Source of the DNA: an uncultured Bacteroidales bacterium
GTDB taxonomy: Bacteria; Bacteroidota; Bacteroidia; Bacteroidales; Paludibacteraceae
Assembly: GCA_946403215.1 (NCBI GenBank)
Contig: CAMIZG010000007.1
Location: 1-55,690 of the forward strand
Reading direction: 5' to 3'
Length of the DNA stretch: 55,690 nt
This document shows, one piece after another, positions 8,957-18,295 of this stretch. The notes beneath the pieces are model-generated. The model worked only from the letters and a program-made list of their open reading frames with translations, was not told the origin of the DNA and made no database searches. The position numbers and the translations under genes are program-made. Position 1 is the first letter of the stretch. Every line of letters starts with the position of its first letter.

Positions 8957-10549
8957 TTAAAATCTATATTGTGCTTTGATGTTGATGGCGTGTCGGTTGA
9001 CGGTGGCGGTGCGGCAGAAGGTGTCGAACATGTCGTGCCAGTCAATGCCCAGATTCCAATGCGATGCTATTTGTTTGTTGACGGACAGGCAGCCATACAC
9101 GGGTGTGCCGTACAGTTCGCGGATGGGTGATCGGGGTGTGAAATAAACGAGCTGCAAAGCAATCTGCCAGTTGCGTGGCAGGTAGGCTGTCGGTGCCAGT
9201 CGGATCGATGCAAAGACCCTGCTCGGGGCAATATAGAGGTTCGCCCCTCCGGTGAGTGTCACCCACTTCGTATGCCAGTAGGCTGAGGCATTGAGTTCGG
9301 CAAAGTTCTCTTCGCGCCGGATGAAGTAATAGCCTGCATCCGCCTGCACGGTGAGTTGCTGCCGGCTATAGGCGTAGGACAACTTAAGCTGATTGATTAC
9401 CCGCTCATCCAGTAGTTCCCGGGTGGTTATCCACGCCTCTCCGGCCAGCCTGTCAGCCTGTGCCAGGAGAGCCAGATCGGAGGGATTGTAGAACTTGCGG
9501 TGGTAACCCAACTGCAACTGATGTTGGTAGTGCGGGATGTAGATGACAGAGGCGCTGGTGTTGTTGCGGATATCAAAGTACTTCTGTACAACTCCGTTGT
9601 CGGCCAGCCGGTAGTTATAGAAGAGGGCTCGGTGTCCCGCCGTGAATCGCCACTGCGGCAGTGCGTAGCAGAGTTGCAGGTAGATGTCGTGGTTGAAGAC
9701 GTCCCAGCTCTTGTCCGCATCTTTTTGCCGGTTGAGCTGGTAATCGCCTTCCACACCTGCCAGCAGTGTCAGCCCTTTGGCAGGCAGAGGGGTGTTCAAC
9801 TCCAAGACGAACATCGGCAATTGGCTGACGGATGAGAGGTCGCTCGAGTACTGATATCCGCCTAATATGAGCAGTTCGGTACCTGCATCGTTGAAGGTGT
9901 GGAAGTACCGCGCGCGGCCCATGATCTTCTGCGAGGTGGTGGATGGCAGTTTGATAAACTGCTGTGTGAGGTAGGTGAGCAGCCTGTTGCGGTCGTCAAA
10001 CCGGTTGGTCATGTGCAGCGAGAGATACTCCTTATGCCCCTGTAGGTAGCGATAGGTGGCATTGGCATACAGATCCGTCTTCCGACTGCCGTAGAGTACG
10101 TTCACCGTGCCGTTTCCCTCCATCTGTTTGCCAAACCCGCCTTGCCCTTCGACGAACCCTTTCACCGTGTGTGGCATAGCCATATTGATATCCAGCACCT
10201 TGTTTGTTCCGATTGTACCTTTCGCCACCCCCGTATTGTCGCAGACCTGGATCCGGGCTATGTCCTTGGCTTTCATCTGAGAGAGGATAAGTCGCACGTC
10301 GCCGTTTGGCGGGCAGTTGTCAATGCGCAGGTTGTAGGCATCGAGCACATCCTCGTAGCCGCGAATCATCAGTTCGGGCATCATCTGCAGAATATCCATG
10401 AGCGACTCCTCACCTGTCAGCTGCATGCGCTGTGGGTAGATCATCGTTCTGTCGGCCTTCACCTCGATGACGGGCAGACTATCGTTGGCAAGCGTAGCGG
10501 CGGCCGATATGCACAGGATGGCTATTACTATGGTAATAGATCGGTACAT
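8957..10549 (-). CDS. TonB-dependent-receptor-like outer-membrane beta-barrel protein
   Basis: 530 aa. ATG 10549 gives a Sec signal (MYRSITIVIAILCISAAATLA). A short plug-like region follows: the segment DILQMMPELMIRG and the later ARIQVCDNTGVAKGTIG resemble the plug of TonB-dependent receptors. The rest alternates aromatic and polar strands (for example GFGKQMEGNGTVNVLYGSRK) and ends in KAQYRF, a terminal aromatic as expected for Bam-dependent insertion. There is no carboxypeptidase-like domain and the barrel is shorter than a classic 22-strand receptor, so uptake activity is uncertain. It lies four bases upstream of gltS, presumably in one operon driven by the promoter at 10590-10621. Confidence 0.75.
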   Translation of the reverse strand: MYRSITIVIAILCISAAATLANDSLPVIEVKADRTMIYPQRMQLTGEESLMDILQMMPELMIRGYEDVLDAYNLRIDNCPPNGDVRLILSQMKAKDIARIQVCDNTGVAKGTIGTNKVLDINMAMPHTVKGFVEGQGGFGKQMEGNGTVNVLYGSRKTDLYANATYRYLQGHKEYLSLHMTNRFDDRNRLLTYLTQQFIKLPSTTSQKIMGRARYFHTFNDAGTELLILGGYQYSSDLSSVSQLPMFVLELNTPLPAKGLTLLAGVEGDYQLNRQKDADKSWDVFNHDIYLQLCYALPQWRFTAGHRALFYNYRLADNGVVQKYFDIRNNTSASVIYIPHYQHQLQLGYHRKFYNPSDLALLAQADRLAGEAWITTRELLDERVINQLKLSYAYSRQQLTVQADAGYYFIRREENFAELNASAYWHTKWVTLTGGANLYIAPSRVFASIRLAPTAYLPRNWQIALQLVYFTPRSPIRELYGTPVYGCLSVNKQIASHWNLGIDWHDMFDTFCRTATVNRHAINIKAQYRF

Positions 10550-10589
10550 GCTTTCGTTGGTGAGCGATGCAGGTTGTGTGTTTGGGATG

Positions 10590-10621
10590 CAAAGATACAA
10601 CATTTTTTTGAATTTTGCAAG
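10590..10621 (-). promoter_or_regulatory. Bacteroidota-type promoter for the barrel protein/gltS operon
   Basis: On the minus strand the -7 box TATCTTTG (10597-10590) lies 20 nt downstream of a -33-like CTTG (10621-10618). The start codon at 10549 is about 40 bp downstream. Confidence 0.8.
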
Positions 10622-10668
10622 TTTTTATAGTGAAAAACGAAGATATTTGCAACTTTCTACATAAAAGA

Positions 10669-10700
10669 TTTGCATAATTCGGATTTTTTTTGTATCTTTG
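10669..10700 (+). promoter_or_regulatory. Bacteroidota-type promoter for the 10769 gene and second RND operon
   Basis: TTTG (10669-10672), a 20-nt spacer and TATCTTTG (10693-10700) match the -33/-7 consensus. It is divergent from the promoter at 10590-10621. It probably drives the barrel gene at 10769 and possibly the following RND genes, which follow with short gaps. Confidence 0.85.
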
Positions 10701-10768
10701 CGGTCGGTTTGGCCGTTAGTAATTAGAGCTGTTGGCCGACAGTTAAATAACGATAAGTAAACGATATT

Positions 10769-11635
10769 ATGATAAATCGAATTTTCTTCACCCGTGTGGT
10801 GCGCGTAATGTGTCTTGCAGGGCTGGTGGTATCCGGTGCCACTGCGTTGGTGGCTCAGACCAGTGATGCATTCACCGAGGGGTTGGCCGGCGTAGCCACA
10901 GTTGCTGCTGAAACGCACTCGCCTGAGATCGTGAGCGACAGCGCCAAGGAGGTTGCTGCTCCTGCAATCGAGGTTCCTGTGTGGAAGCAGAAGTTGTACT
11001 ACGGCTATAACTTCGATATCTATTTCCACCACGACTCGCGCTCGCAGCGCAAGGAGAATGGCTGGTCGATAGCTGTGGAGCCGGAGATAGGCTGGCGGCT
11101 GAAGGAGCGGGTTTATCTGGGACTTCGATTAGGAGGCAGTTATCAGGATACGTACACGACCTATTCGTATCAGATAGGCGAAACGACAATATCGCAGGAT
11201 ATGCGTGTCCGTCAAGGCAGTTGGAACGCTACTCCGTATGTTCGCTATCGCATGAAAACCCTGTTCAACGACAAAGTGGGCATATGGCTTGAGGCGCACT
11301 TGTACGCGGGCATGGAGTTTCCGAGCGTTGTGAGTGGCGCGGTGGCAGGTACGGATTATGATGGGCTGAAGTACAGTGTTATATATGGAGCGCAGGTTTC
11401 ACCGGTCATCACGTATCAGTTCAGCCGTAATCGTTCGTTTCAAATCTTCTTCTCTATATTGAGTCTCGGTTACAGCGGAACCACGTTCTTCTACGCAGAT
11501 CCCGAGACGGGGAAACGCCACAACGAGTACACCAACGACGTAATCGTTTTCTCCGGCAAGTTGCGCAACCTGCTGGCTAACCAGTTCACGCCGGGTCTGT
11601 ACGGCCTGAAGTTCGGTGTGCAGAAGAGTTTCTGA
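10769..11635 (+). CDS. Predicted outer-membrane beta-barrel protein, function unknown
   Basis: 288 aa. The N-terminus is a Sec signal (VVRVMCLAGLVVSGATALVAQ), followed by a low-complexity acidic/alanine region to about residue 70. The remainder looks like 10-12 amphipathic beta strands (KLYYGYNFDIYFHHDS, YLGLRLGGSYQDTY, WNATPYVRYRMK) and ends in a terminal phenylalanine (GLKFGVQKSF), a beta-signal. It lies 29 bp upstream of an RND adaptor, so it may be co-expressed with that efflux system. I do not recognise a specific family. Confidence 0.65.
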   Translation: MINRIFFTRVVRVMCLAGLVVSGATALVAQTSDAFTEGLAGVATVAAETHSPEIVSDSAKEVAAPAIEVPVWKQKLYYGYNFDIYFHHDSRSQRKENGWSIAVEPEIGWRLKERVYLGLRLGGSYQDTYTTYSYQIGETTISQDMRVRQGSWNATPYVRYRMKTLFNDKVGIWLEAHLYAGMEFPSVVSGAVAGTDYDGLKYSVIYGAQVSPVITYQFSRNRSFQIFFSILSLGYSGTTFFYADPETGKRHNEYTNDVIVFSGKLRNLLANQFTPGLYGLKFGVQKSF

Positions 11636-11664
11636 CAATAAGTAAATGATAAACGATAATTGAT

Positions 11665-12753
11665 ATGAGAAACAATTGGTTTATTCCTGTTTTGGGAATA
11701 TGCATCTGCGGTTTGACGGGTTGTATGCAGACGCCCGAAGCGCAGCACACGAGTTACGAAACCCTTACGCTCAAGCGTGAGACAGTTACCGCCCCTTTGA
11801 CCTGGAGTGCCGCCATTCGCGGTACAGGCGACGTGTCCATTGTGTCGCGTCGAACAGGTACGCTTAACGAGGTCCTGGTGAAGGACGGTCAGCGCGTGAA
11901 AGCCGGTGATGTGCTCTTCCGCATTGACAGCCGCAGTGCCGAGAATAACCTCGAGCACGCCAAGGCTAACCTGCAGACCGCTATTGCTCAGCGCGATAAC
12001 GCACAGCTCGAAGCGGAGAGCAACAAGGAGTTGGCCGCTCAAGGCATCATCAGCGACTACCTGCTGCGCACCAGTCAGAATGCCCTGAGTTCCGCCGAGG
12101 CGCAGGTTTCGCAAGCGCGCGCTGCTATCCGCGATGCAGAGTTGCTGCTGGATTACTGCACGGTAAAGAGCCCTGTGGACGGACTGGTGGGAAATATTAT
12201 TCCTCACGTAGGCGATGTGGTTAACGAAGGGATGACGCTGACGCGTATAGCCGGCGTGAGTGAGATGGAAGCCAGTTTCTCGGTTACTGAGAGCCAGATC
12301 CACGCCATGGTGGCCGAGTTGGGCAGCCTGGATAAATTGGTAAAGATCGCTCCTCCGCTGACCTTACGTTTCAAGGAAGGCGGCGAGTATAGCGAGCAGG
12401 GACGTATAACCAGCCTGTCGGGAATGGTTGACCAGCAGACCGGCTCCGTGACCTGCTATGTGACTTTCCCCAACCCCAAGGGCGAACTGTTCTCCGGCAT
12501 GCAAGGCACCGTGGTGATGCCTGTTGAGTGGGAAAATGTGATACTCGTGCCGCTGACCTCCGTGGTGCGCATCCAGAACAAGGTGCTGGTGTATAAAGTC
12601 GGCGCAGACAGCCTGGCTACCAGCGCCATTGTGGAGATAGAAGAGTTGGGTGACGGCCAGCGCGCTGTCATCACTTCCGGAGCTCAAGTGGGCGAGACCA
12701 TTGTGGCCAAGGGAGCAGCAAACGTACATGAGAATGATCGCGTAATCTGGTAA
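11665..12753 (+). CDS. RND efflux periplasmic adaptor lipoprotein (AcrA/MexA family), system 2
   Basis: 362 aa, AcrA-like length. The lipoprotein signal ends at the lipobox L17-T-G-C20. The lipoyl half-motifs (GTLNEVLVKDGQRVKAGDVLF and VKSPVDGLVGNIIPHVGDVV) flank a helical hairpin (about 92-160, ANLQTAIAQRDNAQLEAESNKE). The beta-barrel and membrane-proximal domains follow (SGMVDQQTGSVTCYVTFPNP; LVPLTSVVRIQNKVLVYKV). This is closer to classical AcrA/MexA than the adaptor at 1916. The permease starts three bases after its stop, so the two are certainly co-transcribed. Its leader (11643-11657) contains a sequence like the 15-bp repeats found in the permease and in murI. Confidence 0.94.
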   Translation: MRNNWFIPVLGICICGLTGCMQTPEAQHTSYETLTLKRETVTAPLTWSAAIRGTGDVSIVSRRTGTLNEVLVKDGQRVKAGDVLFRIDSRSAENNLEHAKANLQTAIAQRDNAQLEAESNKELAAQGIISDYLLRTSQNALSSAEAQVSQARAAIRDAELLLDYCTVKSPVDGLVGNIIPHVGDVVNEGMTLTRIAGVSEMEASFSVTESQIHAMVAELGSLDKLVKIAPPLTLRFKEGGEYSEQGRITSLSGMVDQQTGSVTCYVTFPNPKGELFSGMQGTVVMPVEWENVILVPLTSVVRIQNKVLVYKVGADSLATSAIVEIEELGDGQRAVITSGAQVGETIVAKGAANVHENDRVIW

Positions 12754-12756
12754 GTT

Positions 12757-15700
12757 ATGGCTAAGGGAAACATATTCGTAGATAGAAAGGTGATGGCGGT
12801 GTGTATATCGCTGCTGATTGCCTTGGTGGGCTTTATATGCCTCAAGACGCTGCCTATCGAGCAGTATCCGGACATTGCTCCTCCGACGGTAATGATCTCC
12901 ACCTCTTATTCCGGTGCAGATGCCAACACGGTGATGAAATCCGTGGTAATGCCTATCGAGGAGGCGGTGAACGGTGTGGAGAACATGGCGTACATGACTT
13001 CGGAAGCTTCGGCTACCGGTGATGTCAATATCAATGTGTTCTTCAAGCAAGGCACCAACCCCGACATGGCGGCAGTGAACGTGCAGAACCGTGTGTCAGC
13101 GGCTTTGGGATTACTTCCGCAGGAGGTGACCCGAGTGGGCGTGAAGGTGGAGAAACGCCAGAACAACATCCTGCAGATCGCCGCCCTGGTGAGTCGTGAC
13201 GGCAAGTTCGACAACGATTTCATTGCCAACTATATCGACATCAACGTCAAACCTCGTCTCTTGCGTGTGACGGGTGTCGGCGCGGTGCAGCTGTTAGGTA
13301 ACACCTACTCGCTACGCATCTGGATGAAACCCGACGTGATGGCGCGTTACGGCATCGATCCGCAGGATGTGTTTGCCGCCATAGGGAATCAGAACATGGT
13401 GGCAGCGACGGGTGCCCTGGGCGAGCAGAGCGGTAATACATATCAGTATAACTTAGAGTACAAGGGTCGCTTGCAGTCAATCGAGGAGTTCGAATCCATC
13501 GTGCTGCGCACCTCGCAAGGTAATGTGCTGCACTTGAGGGACGTAGCCGATGTAGAGTTGGGTGCACTCAGTTACAGCTTCTCCTCGCGCGCCGACGGCA
13601 AACCCGGTGTAGCATTCATCATCAACCAGGCGCCCGGCGCCAATGCTACGCAGGTCAATGCCGCTATCAATGATATCTACAAAGATCTGCAGAAGACGAT
13701 GCCGGCAGGCCTCGAGTTCACGGTGCTGCAGACGAGTGATGACTTCCTCTATGCCGCTATCCATAACGTAGTGGAGACTCTGATCATAGCCATCATATTG
13801 GTTATTCTGGTGGTGTACTTCTTCTTGCAGAACTTCAAGGCGACACTGATCCCGTCGATCTCGATCATCGTGTCGCTACTCGGTACGTTTGCGGTGGTGA
13901 AGGTGGCAGGCTTCTCGCTGAACATATTGACGCTATTTGCCTTAGTGCTGGCCATCGGTACGGTGGTCGATGATGCTATCGTTGTCGTGGAGGCAGTGAT
14001 GGCTAAGATGGAGAGCGGCTACACCTCGGCTTATAAGGCCACCAAAGACGCGATGAGCGAGGTGACGGTGGCCGTTATATCGTGTACGCTGGTGTTCATG
14101 GCGGTGTTCATACCTGTGACATTCATGCCCGGCACAAGCGGTACGTTCTTCACCCAGTTCGGTATAACGATCGCCAGCTCGGTGGGTCTGAGCTGTATAT
14201 CGGCCTTGACCTTGTGCCCGGCACTCACGGCCGTCCTGTTCAGGCCGTCAGCCAACAGCACTCAGTCAGCTGACAGCTTTGGTGCGCGCGTCAAGAAAGC
14301 CTATGATGCTGCATACAATGCTATCCTGGGTAAGTACAAGAACGGCGTAAGTAAGTTCCTGCAGAAACCCGGTAAAGCGTGGATATGGTTGATCCTGGCA
14401 GCCGTGGCTATGGTGTTCTCGATGCGTGCTCTGCCTTCGGGACTTGTGCCGCAGGAAGATCAGGGCGTTATCCTCGTCGATGTGACCGCACCTGCCGGCT
14501 CGCCGCTCGTGGAGACCGACAAGATCATGGCGCAGGTGGAGGAGCATGTGCTCCGATTGGAGGAGGTGGAGAGTTACGCCAAGATCTCCGGTTTCGGACT
14601 ATTGTCCGGTACGGGCGTGAGCTATGGTACACTGATCGTTCGCCTCAAGCCATGGGAGGAGCGCGAAGGAATGGAGCACTATATCGATATGGTGATGTAC
14701 AAGTTGTATCTGAGTTGCGAGGATATCAAGGATGCACAAGTCTTTCCCTTCCAGATGCCGCAGATCCCGGGCTACGGTAACAGTAACGCCATCGACCTGC
14801 AGATGGAGGATCTTCAAGGTGGCGACATGACGCAGTTCAACGAGGTGACCAATACCTTCCTTGCCGAGCTGCAGAAGCGCCCTGAGGTGCAGATGGCTAT
14901 GTCGCTGTACAGCGAGTCGTTCCCGAAGTTCAAGGTGGATGTGAATGCCACCCAGTGCGACCGTGCAGGTATATCGCCTGATGCCGTGCTCAACACCCTC
15001 GGCGCCTACTGCGGTAGTGCGTATATCAGCAACTTCAACCAGTACGGCAAGGTCTATCGTGTGATGGCCGGTGCTGCGCCGGAGTATCGACTCGATCCTA
15101 ATTCGCTCAATAATATCTTTGTACGACTAAATGACCAAATCGTAAATGGTGAAATAGTAAGTGGTCAGATGGCACCTATCTCGCAGTTCGTCACCCTCAC
15201 ACCAGCCGTGGGATCAGCTTCGCAGAAGCGCTTCAACCTGTATCAGTCCATCGCTTGCTCCGTGCAGCCCAATGCCGGCTACAGCGAAGGCGATGTGCTA
15301 CGCGTGATTGAAGAGGTGGCGAAGGATCACCTGCCTACCGGATACGGATACGAGTTTGGCGGTATGAGCCGTGAGCTGGAGGCTAACAGCAAGTCGAACA
15401 TGACGGCACTGATCTACCTGGTATGTATCCTGCTCATCTACATGATCTTGGCTTCGCTGTATGAGTCGTTCTTCATCCCGCTGGCGGTGCTGCTAAGTGT
15501 GCCGTTCGGATTGATGGGCTCGTTTGCGCTGTCGCTACTCTGCGGTCAGGCTAACAACATCTACCTGCAGACCGGTGTGATCATGTTGATTGGTCTGCTG
15601 GCCAAGACGGCTATCCTGATCACCGAGTTCGCTGTAGAGAAACGCAAGCAAGGTATGGGTATAGTGGAAGCGGCTCTCGGCGCCTGCGAGGATCGCTTGC

Positions 15701-17313
15701 GTCCTATCCTGATGACCGTCGTGACGATGATCGCCGGTATGATACCGCTGATCATTGAAGGTGGCGCAGGCGCTAACGGTAACCGCGCATTGGCTATCGG
15801 TGTGACCGGAGGTATGGCAGTAGGTACACTGGCACTCGTGTTCGTTGTGCCGGCGTTCTATATCATCTTCCAGAAGCTGCACGAGAAGTTCCAAGCGGCG
15901 CCCGAAGAAGCATCGTCGGAATCACGGGATAACGGGATTACGGAATCACGAAATAAGGCGCCTATGATCCTCATAGTCCTGGCGATGAGTTCTGTGATGC
16001 TGAGTTCGTGCGGCATATTCAAGAAATACACGCCTCAGGAGCAAGCTCAACAGGATACGTTGGTCACCGCTGTAAGCGAAGCAGGGTGGAAGTCATATCT
16101 CCAGGACCCTATACTGCAAGGACATATTCAAACGGCGTTGGATCAGAATGTCGATTACCGTTCACGCCAGCTGTTGGTTAAGGAGGCAGACGCACGAGTC
16201 AGAGCTGCCAAACTGGGTTTCTTGCCCACCTTGGCTATCAGTCAGGCTCAGGTAGGCGTATCTGGCACAGTTACTCCGGGTAGCGGGGTGGCAGGACCAG
16301 TGCTGAGTTACCAAGTGCCTCTTGCACTTAACTGGGGTGGAGAAGGGTTCGGTACGCTCACTAACCGTAAGCGCCAGGCTGACGTGATGCGCGAGCAGGC
16401 CGAAGATAATCTGGCGGCAGCACATGCTAACCTCGTAGCTACGGTGGCCAGGGTCTATACGCAACTGCAACTGCTCGACTACCAGGCTGTCATCCTTGAT
16501 AGCACCGAACTGATATGGCAACGCGTGCTCGAGGTACAACGCGTACTCGTTAAGAACGGACGAGCCTACTCGCCTTCCGTCGGACAGATGGAGGTGTCGC
16601 TGATCAATGTGCAGATCCAACGCATGCAACTCAAGGAGCAGATTCACCAGCTTGAGTTGACTATGTGCCGGCTTATGAACGAAGAGCCGCACGATATAGC
16701 GCGCTCACCGTGGACGAGTTACAGCTTTGATAAGTGGAAACTTGAGCCCATTCCCGCTGCGCAACTCAGTAATCGTGCCGATGTGCGGGCTGCCGAGCGA
16801 AACGTGGCTATAGCGTACTATCAGACGAACATGGCCAAGGCGGCGTTCTGCCCCGCACTATCGCTATCCGGAATACTCGGATGGACGAACAACGGAGGCG
16901 TAGTGGCTAACCCCGGACAACTGCTCATGAACGCTGTGTTAGGGTTGGTACAACCCATCTTTGCCGGAGGTAAACTGACAGCGAACCTGAAGATTGCCAA
17001 ACTTGAACAAGAGGAGGCAACTAACCGCTACGTGGAGACCATGCTCAAGGCGGGCAGTGAAGTCAATGACGCCATCTTCCGCTGCCAAAGTGCTCAGGAG
17101 CAAGAAGCACTTTATCAACGGATGCTCGAAACTCAGCAGGAGTCGTACGACGGTACGTGCGAGCTGATGAAGAAAGGCAAAGCCTCCTATCTGGAGGTCC
17201 TTACCGCGCAAGAGAACCTGCTCAACGCTCAACTGGCCGACGTCACCAACCGCTACAACGGCTTGATCAGCCTCATCGACCTTTACGTTGCTCTTGGCGG
17301 TGCAACCCATTAA
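12757..17313 (+). CDS. RND permease fused in frame to an outer-membrane channel lipoprotein, system 2
   Basis: 1518 aa in one uninterrupted frame. Residues 1 to about 1050 are a classic HAE1/AcrB permease: FVDRKVMAVCISLLIALVG at the N-terminus, PDIAPPTVMISTSYSGAD, and the TM4 proton relay GTVVDDAIVVVE with D405-D406. After a polar linker (about 1050-1069) the frame continues into a complete NodT-type channel. Its own ATG (15964, residue 1070), hydrophobic signal and lipobox L1082-S-S-C1085 are intact, followed by two OEP repeats. Such channels are normally separate lipoproteins. The linker is coded by an 8-bp tandem repeat. In the +1 frame, TGA 15965-15967 overlaps ATG 15964 as ATGA. This may therefore be two genes joined by repeat slippage; both a fusion and a separately initiated channel (449 aa) are possible. 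Confidence 0.9.
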   Translation: MAKGNIFVDRKVMAVCISLLIALVGFICLKTLPIEQYPDIAPPTVMISTSYSGADANTVMKSVVMPIEEAVNGVENMAYMTSEASATGDVNINVFFKQGTNPDMAAVNVQNRVSAALGLLPQEVTRVGVKVEKRQNNILQIAALVSRDGKFDNDFIANYIDINVKPRLLRVTGVGAVQLLGNTYSLRIWMKPDVMARYGIDPQDVFAAIGNQNMVAATGALGEQSGNTYQYNLEYKGRLQSIEEFESIVLRTSQGNVLHLRDVADVELGALSYSFSSRADGKPGVAFIINQAPGANATQVNAAINDIYKDLQKTMPAGLEFTVLQTSDDFLYAAIHNVVETLIIAIILVILVVYFFLQNFKATLIPSISIIVSLLGTFAVVKVAGFSLNILTLFALVLAIGTVVDDAIVVVEAVMAKMESGYTSAYKATKDAMSEVTVAVISCTLVFMAVFIPVTFMPGTSGTFFTQFGITIASSVGLSCISALTLCPALTAVLFRPSANSTQSADSFGARVKKAYDAAYNAILGKYKNGVSKFLQKPGKAWIWLILAAVAMVFSMRALPSGLVPQEDQGVILVDVTAPAGSPLVETDKIMAQVEEHVLRLEEVESYAKISGFGLLSGTGVSYGTLIVRLKPWEEREGMEHYIDMVMYKLYLSCEDIKDAQVFPFQMPQIPGYGNSNAIDLQMEDLQGGDMTQFNEVTNTFLAELQKRPEVQMAMSLYSESFPKFKVDVNATQCDRAGISPDAVLNTLGAYCGSAYISNFNQYGKVYRVMAGAAPEYRLDPNSLNNIFVRLNDQIVNGEIVSGQMAPISQFVTLTPAVGSASQKRFNLYQSIACSVQPNAGYSEGDVLRVIEEVAKDHLPTGYGYEFGGMSRELEANSKSNMTALIYLVCILLIYMILASLYESFFIPLAVLLSVPFGLMGSFALSLLCGQANNIYLQTGVIMLIGLLAKTAILITEFAVEKRKQGMGIVEAALGACEDRLRPILMTVVTMIAGMIPLIIEGGAGANGNRALAIGVTGGMAVGTLALVFVVPAFYIIFQKLHEKFQAAPEEASSESRDNGITESRNKAPMILIVLAMSSVMLSSCGIFKKYTPQEQAQQDTLVTAVSEAGWKSYLQDPILQGHIQTALDQNVDYRSRQLLVKEADARVRAAKLGFLPTLAISQAQVGVSGTVTPGSGVAGPVLSYQVPLALNWGGEGFGTLTNRKRQADVMREQAEDNLAAAHANLVATVARVYTQLQLLDYQAVILDSTELIWQRVLEVQRVLVKNGRAYSPSVGQMEVSLINVQIQRMQLKEQIHQLELTMCRLMNEEPHDIARSPWTSYSFDKWKLEPIPAAQLSNRADVRAAERNVAIAYYQTNMAKAAFCPALSLSGILGWTNNGGVVANPGQLLMNAVLGLVQPIFAGGKLTANLKIAKLEQEEATNRYVETMLKAGSEVNDAIFRCQSAQEQEALYQRMLETQQESYDGTCELMKKGKASYLEVLTAQENLLNAQLADVTNRYNGLISLIDLYVALGGATH
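15128..15172 (+). repeat. 15-bp in-frame tandem repeat inside the RND permease
   Basis: Three adjacent 15-bp units, TAAATGACCAAATCG, TAAATGGTGAAATAG and TAAGTGGTCAGATGG, encode the pentapeptide series LNDQI, VNGEI, VSGQM at about residues 791-805. The local AT content is well above the surrounding gene. The same unit family recurs in murI at 51031-51066. Confidence 0.75.
15918..15957 (+). repeat. 8-bp tandem repeat at the permease/channel junction
   Basis: Five adjacent units read GGAATCAC, GGGATAAC, GGGATTAC, GGAATCAC and GAAATAAG (consensus GGRATNAC, the last degenerate). They encode the polar linker between permease and channel. The unit length is not a multiple of three. Confidence 0.8.
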
Positions 17314-17316
17314 GGA

Positions 17317-18237
17317 ATGTGGGTTGTATTAGCATTCATATCGGCACTGTGCCTGGGTGGCTATGATGTCAGCAAGAAGATTGCCCTACGCGACCATCGT
17401 GTGGTGGATGTGCTGACATTTAGTGTGCTGGTCAGTAGTCTAATTCTCAGCGTGCCGCTATTGCTGTCGCGCGTATGTCCTGAGTGCATGACAGAAACCG
17501 CGTTCTATGTGCCGCCTATGAATGCGCAGGCACATTTGCTGACGCTGCTTAAGTCGTGTATCGTGCTGAGTAGTTGGGTGTTTGCTTATATATCGCTCAA
17601 GCATCTGCCTATATCCGTTGTCAGTCCTATGCAGGCTACACGTCCCATGTGGACGCTGATAGGCGCCTTGCTCATCTTCGGTGAGCGACTTAATGCATGG
17701 CAGTGGGTGGGAGTCCTTCTGGCTGTGGGGAGCATCTTCGTATTCTCCTTCGGTGCGCGTGTATCCGTCCGACGAGCATCAGCCGCCTATAACAACAAGT
17801 ACTATGTAGCTCTTATCCTGGCTATACTGATTGGCTCGTGTTCCGGCTTGTATGACAAGTTCATGATGCGCCACTACGACCATAACGCAGTTCAGGTGTA
17901 TTACACGTTCTACCAGGCGGCAATGATGGTGGTGATTTGGATGATTAGCAGATTCAGATCAACGCAACCGATTCATGGCGAGAAAATAAGGTTAAAGAGC
18001 ATTGCGCCGATCTTGCTCATCTCAGTATTCCTCGTTATCTCGGATAACGTATATATGCTTGCCTTGCGCGACCCTGATTCGCTGATAGCTGTGGTGAGCA
18101 CCATCCGCCGCGGCGGTGCAGTGATCGGGTTTGCCTACGGACTGATCTATCTGCACGAAACCGATCCGCGGAAGAAGATAGCGTGCATGGCCGGCATCAT
18201 GGCAGGGCTTATATGTCTGGCTTTAGGATCGCTGTAG
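17317..18237 (+). CDS. EamA/DMT-superfamily transporter
   Basis: 306 aa with about ten hydrophobic helices in two EamA-type halves. Visible marks are the N-terminal WVVLAFISALCLGGYDVSKK, the loop between helices 3 and 4 (YISLKHLPISVVSPMQATRPMWT) and the end-of-half pattern LNAWQWVGVLLAVGSIFVF. The second half closes with IACMAGIMAGLICLALGSL. Members export or import small metabolites at the inner membrane; the substrate cannot be predicted. It starts three bases after the RND fusion gene, suggesting read-through from the efflux operon. Confidence 0.85.
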   Translation: MWVVLAFISALCLGGYDVSKKIALRDHRVVDVLTFSVLVSSLILSVPLLLSRVCPECMTETAFYVPPMNAQAHLLTLLKSCIVLSSWVFAYISLKHLPISVVSPMQATRPMWTLIGALLIFGERLNAWQWVGVLLAVGSIFVFSFGARVSVRRASAAYNNKYYVALILAILIGSCSGLYDKFMMRHYDHNAVQVYYTFYQAAMMVVIWMISRFRSTQPIHGEKIRLKSIAPILLISVFLVISDNVYMLALRDPDSLIAVVSTIRRGGAVIGFAYGLIYLHETDPRKKIACMAGIMAGLICLALGSL

Positions 18238-18295
18238 GGGACCGAACGTCGTTGCCAAGAGTGGATTGAATAAATGTAAAAACCACAGTAATAAT

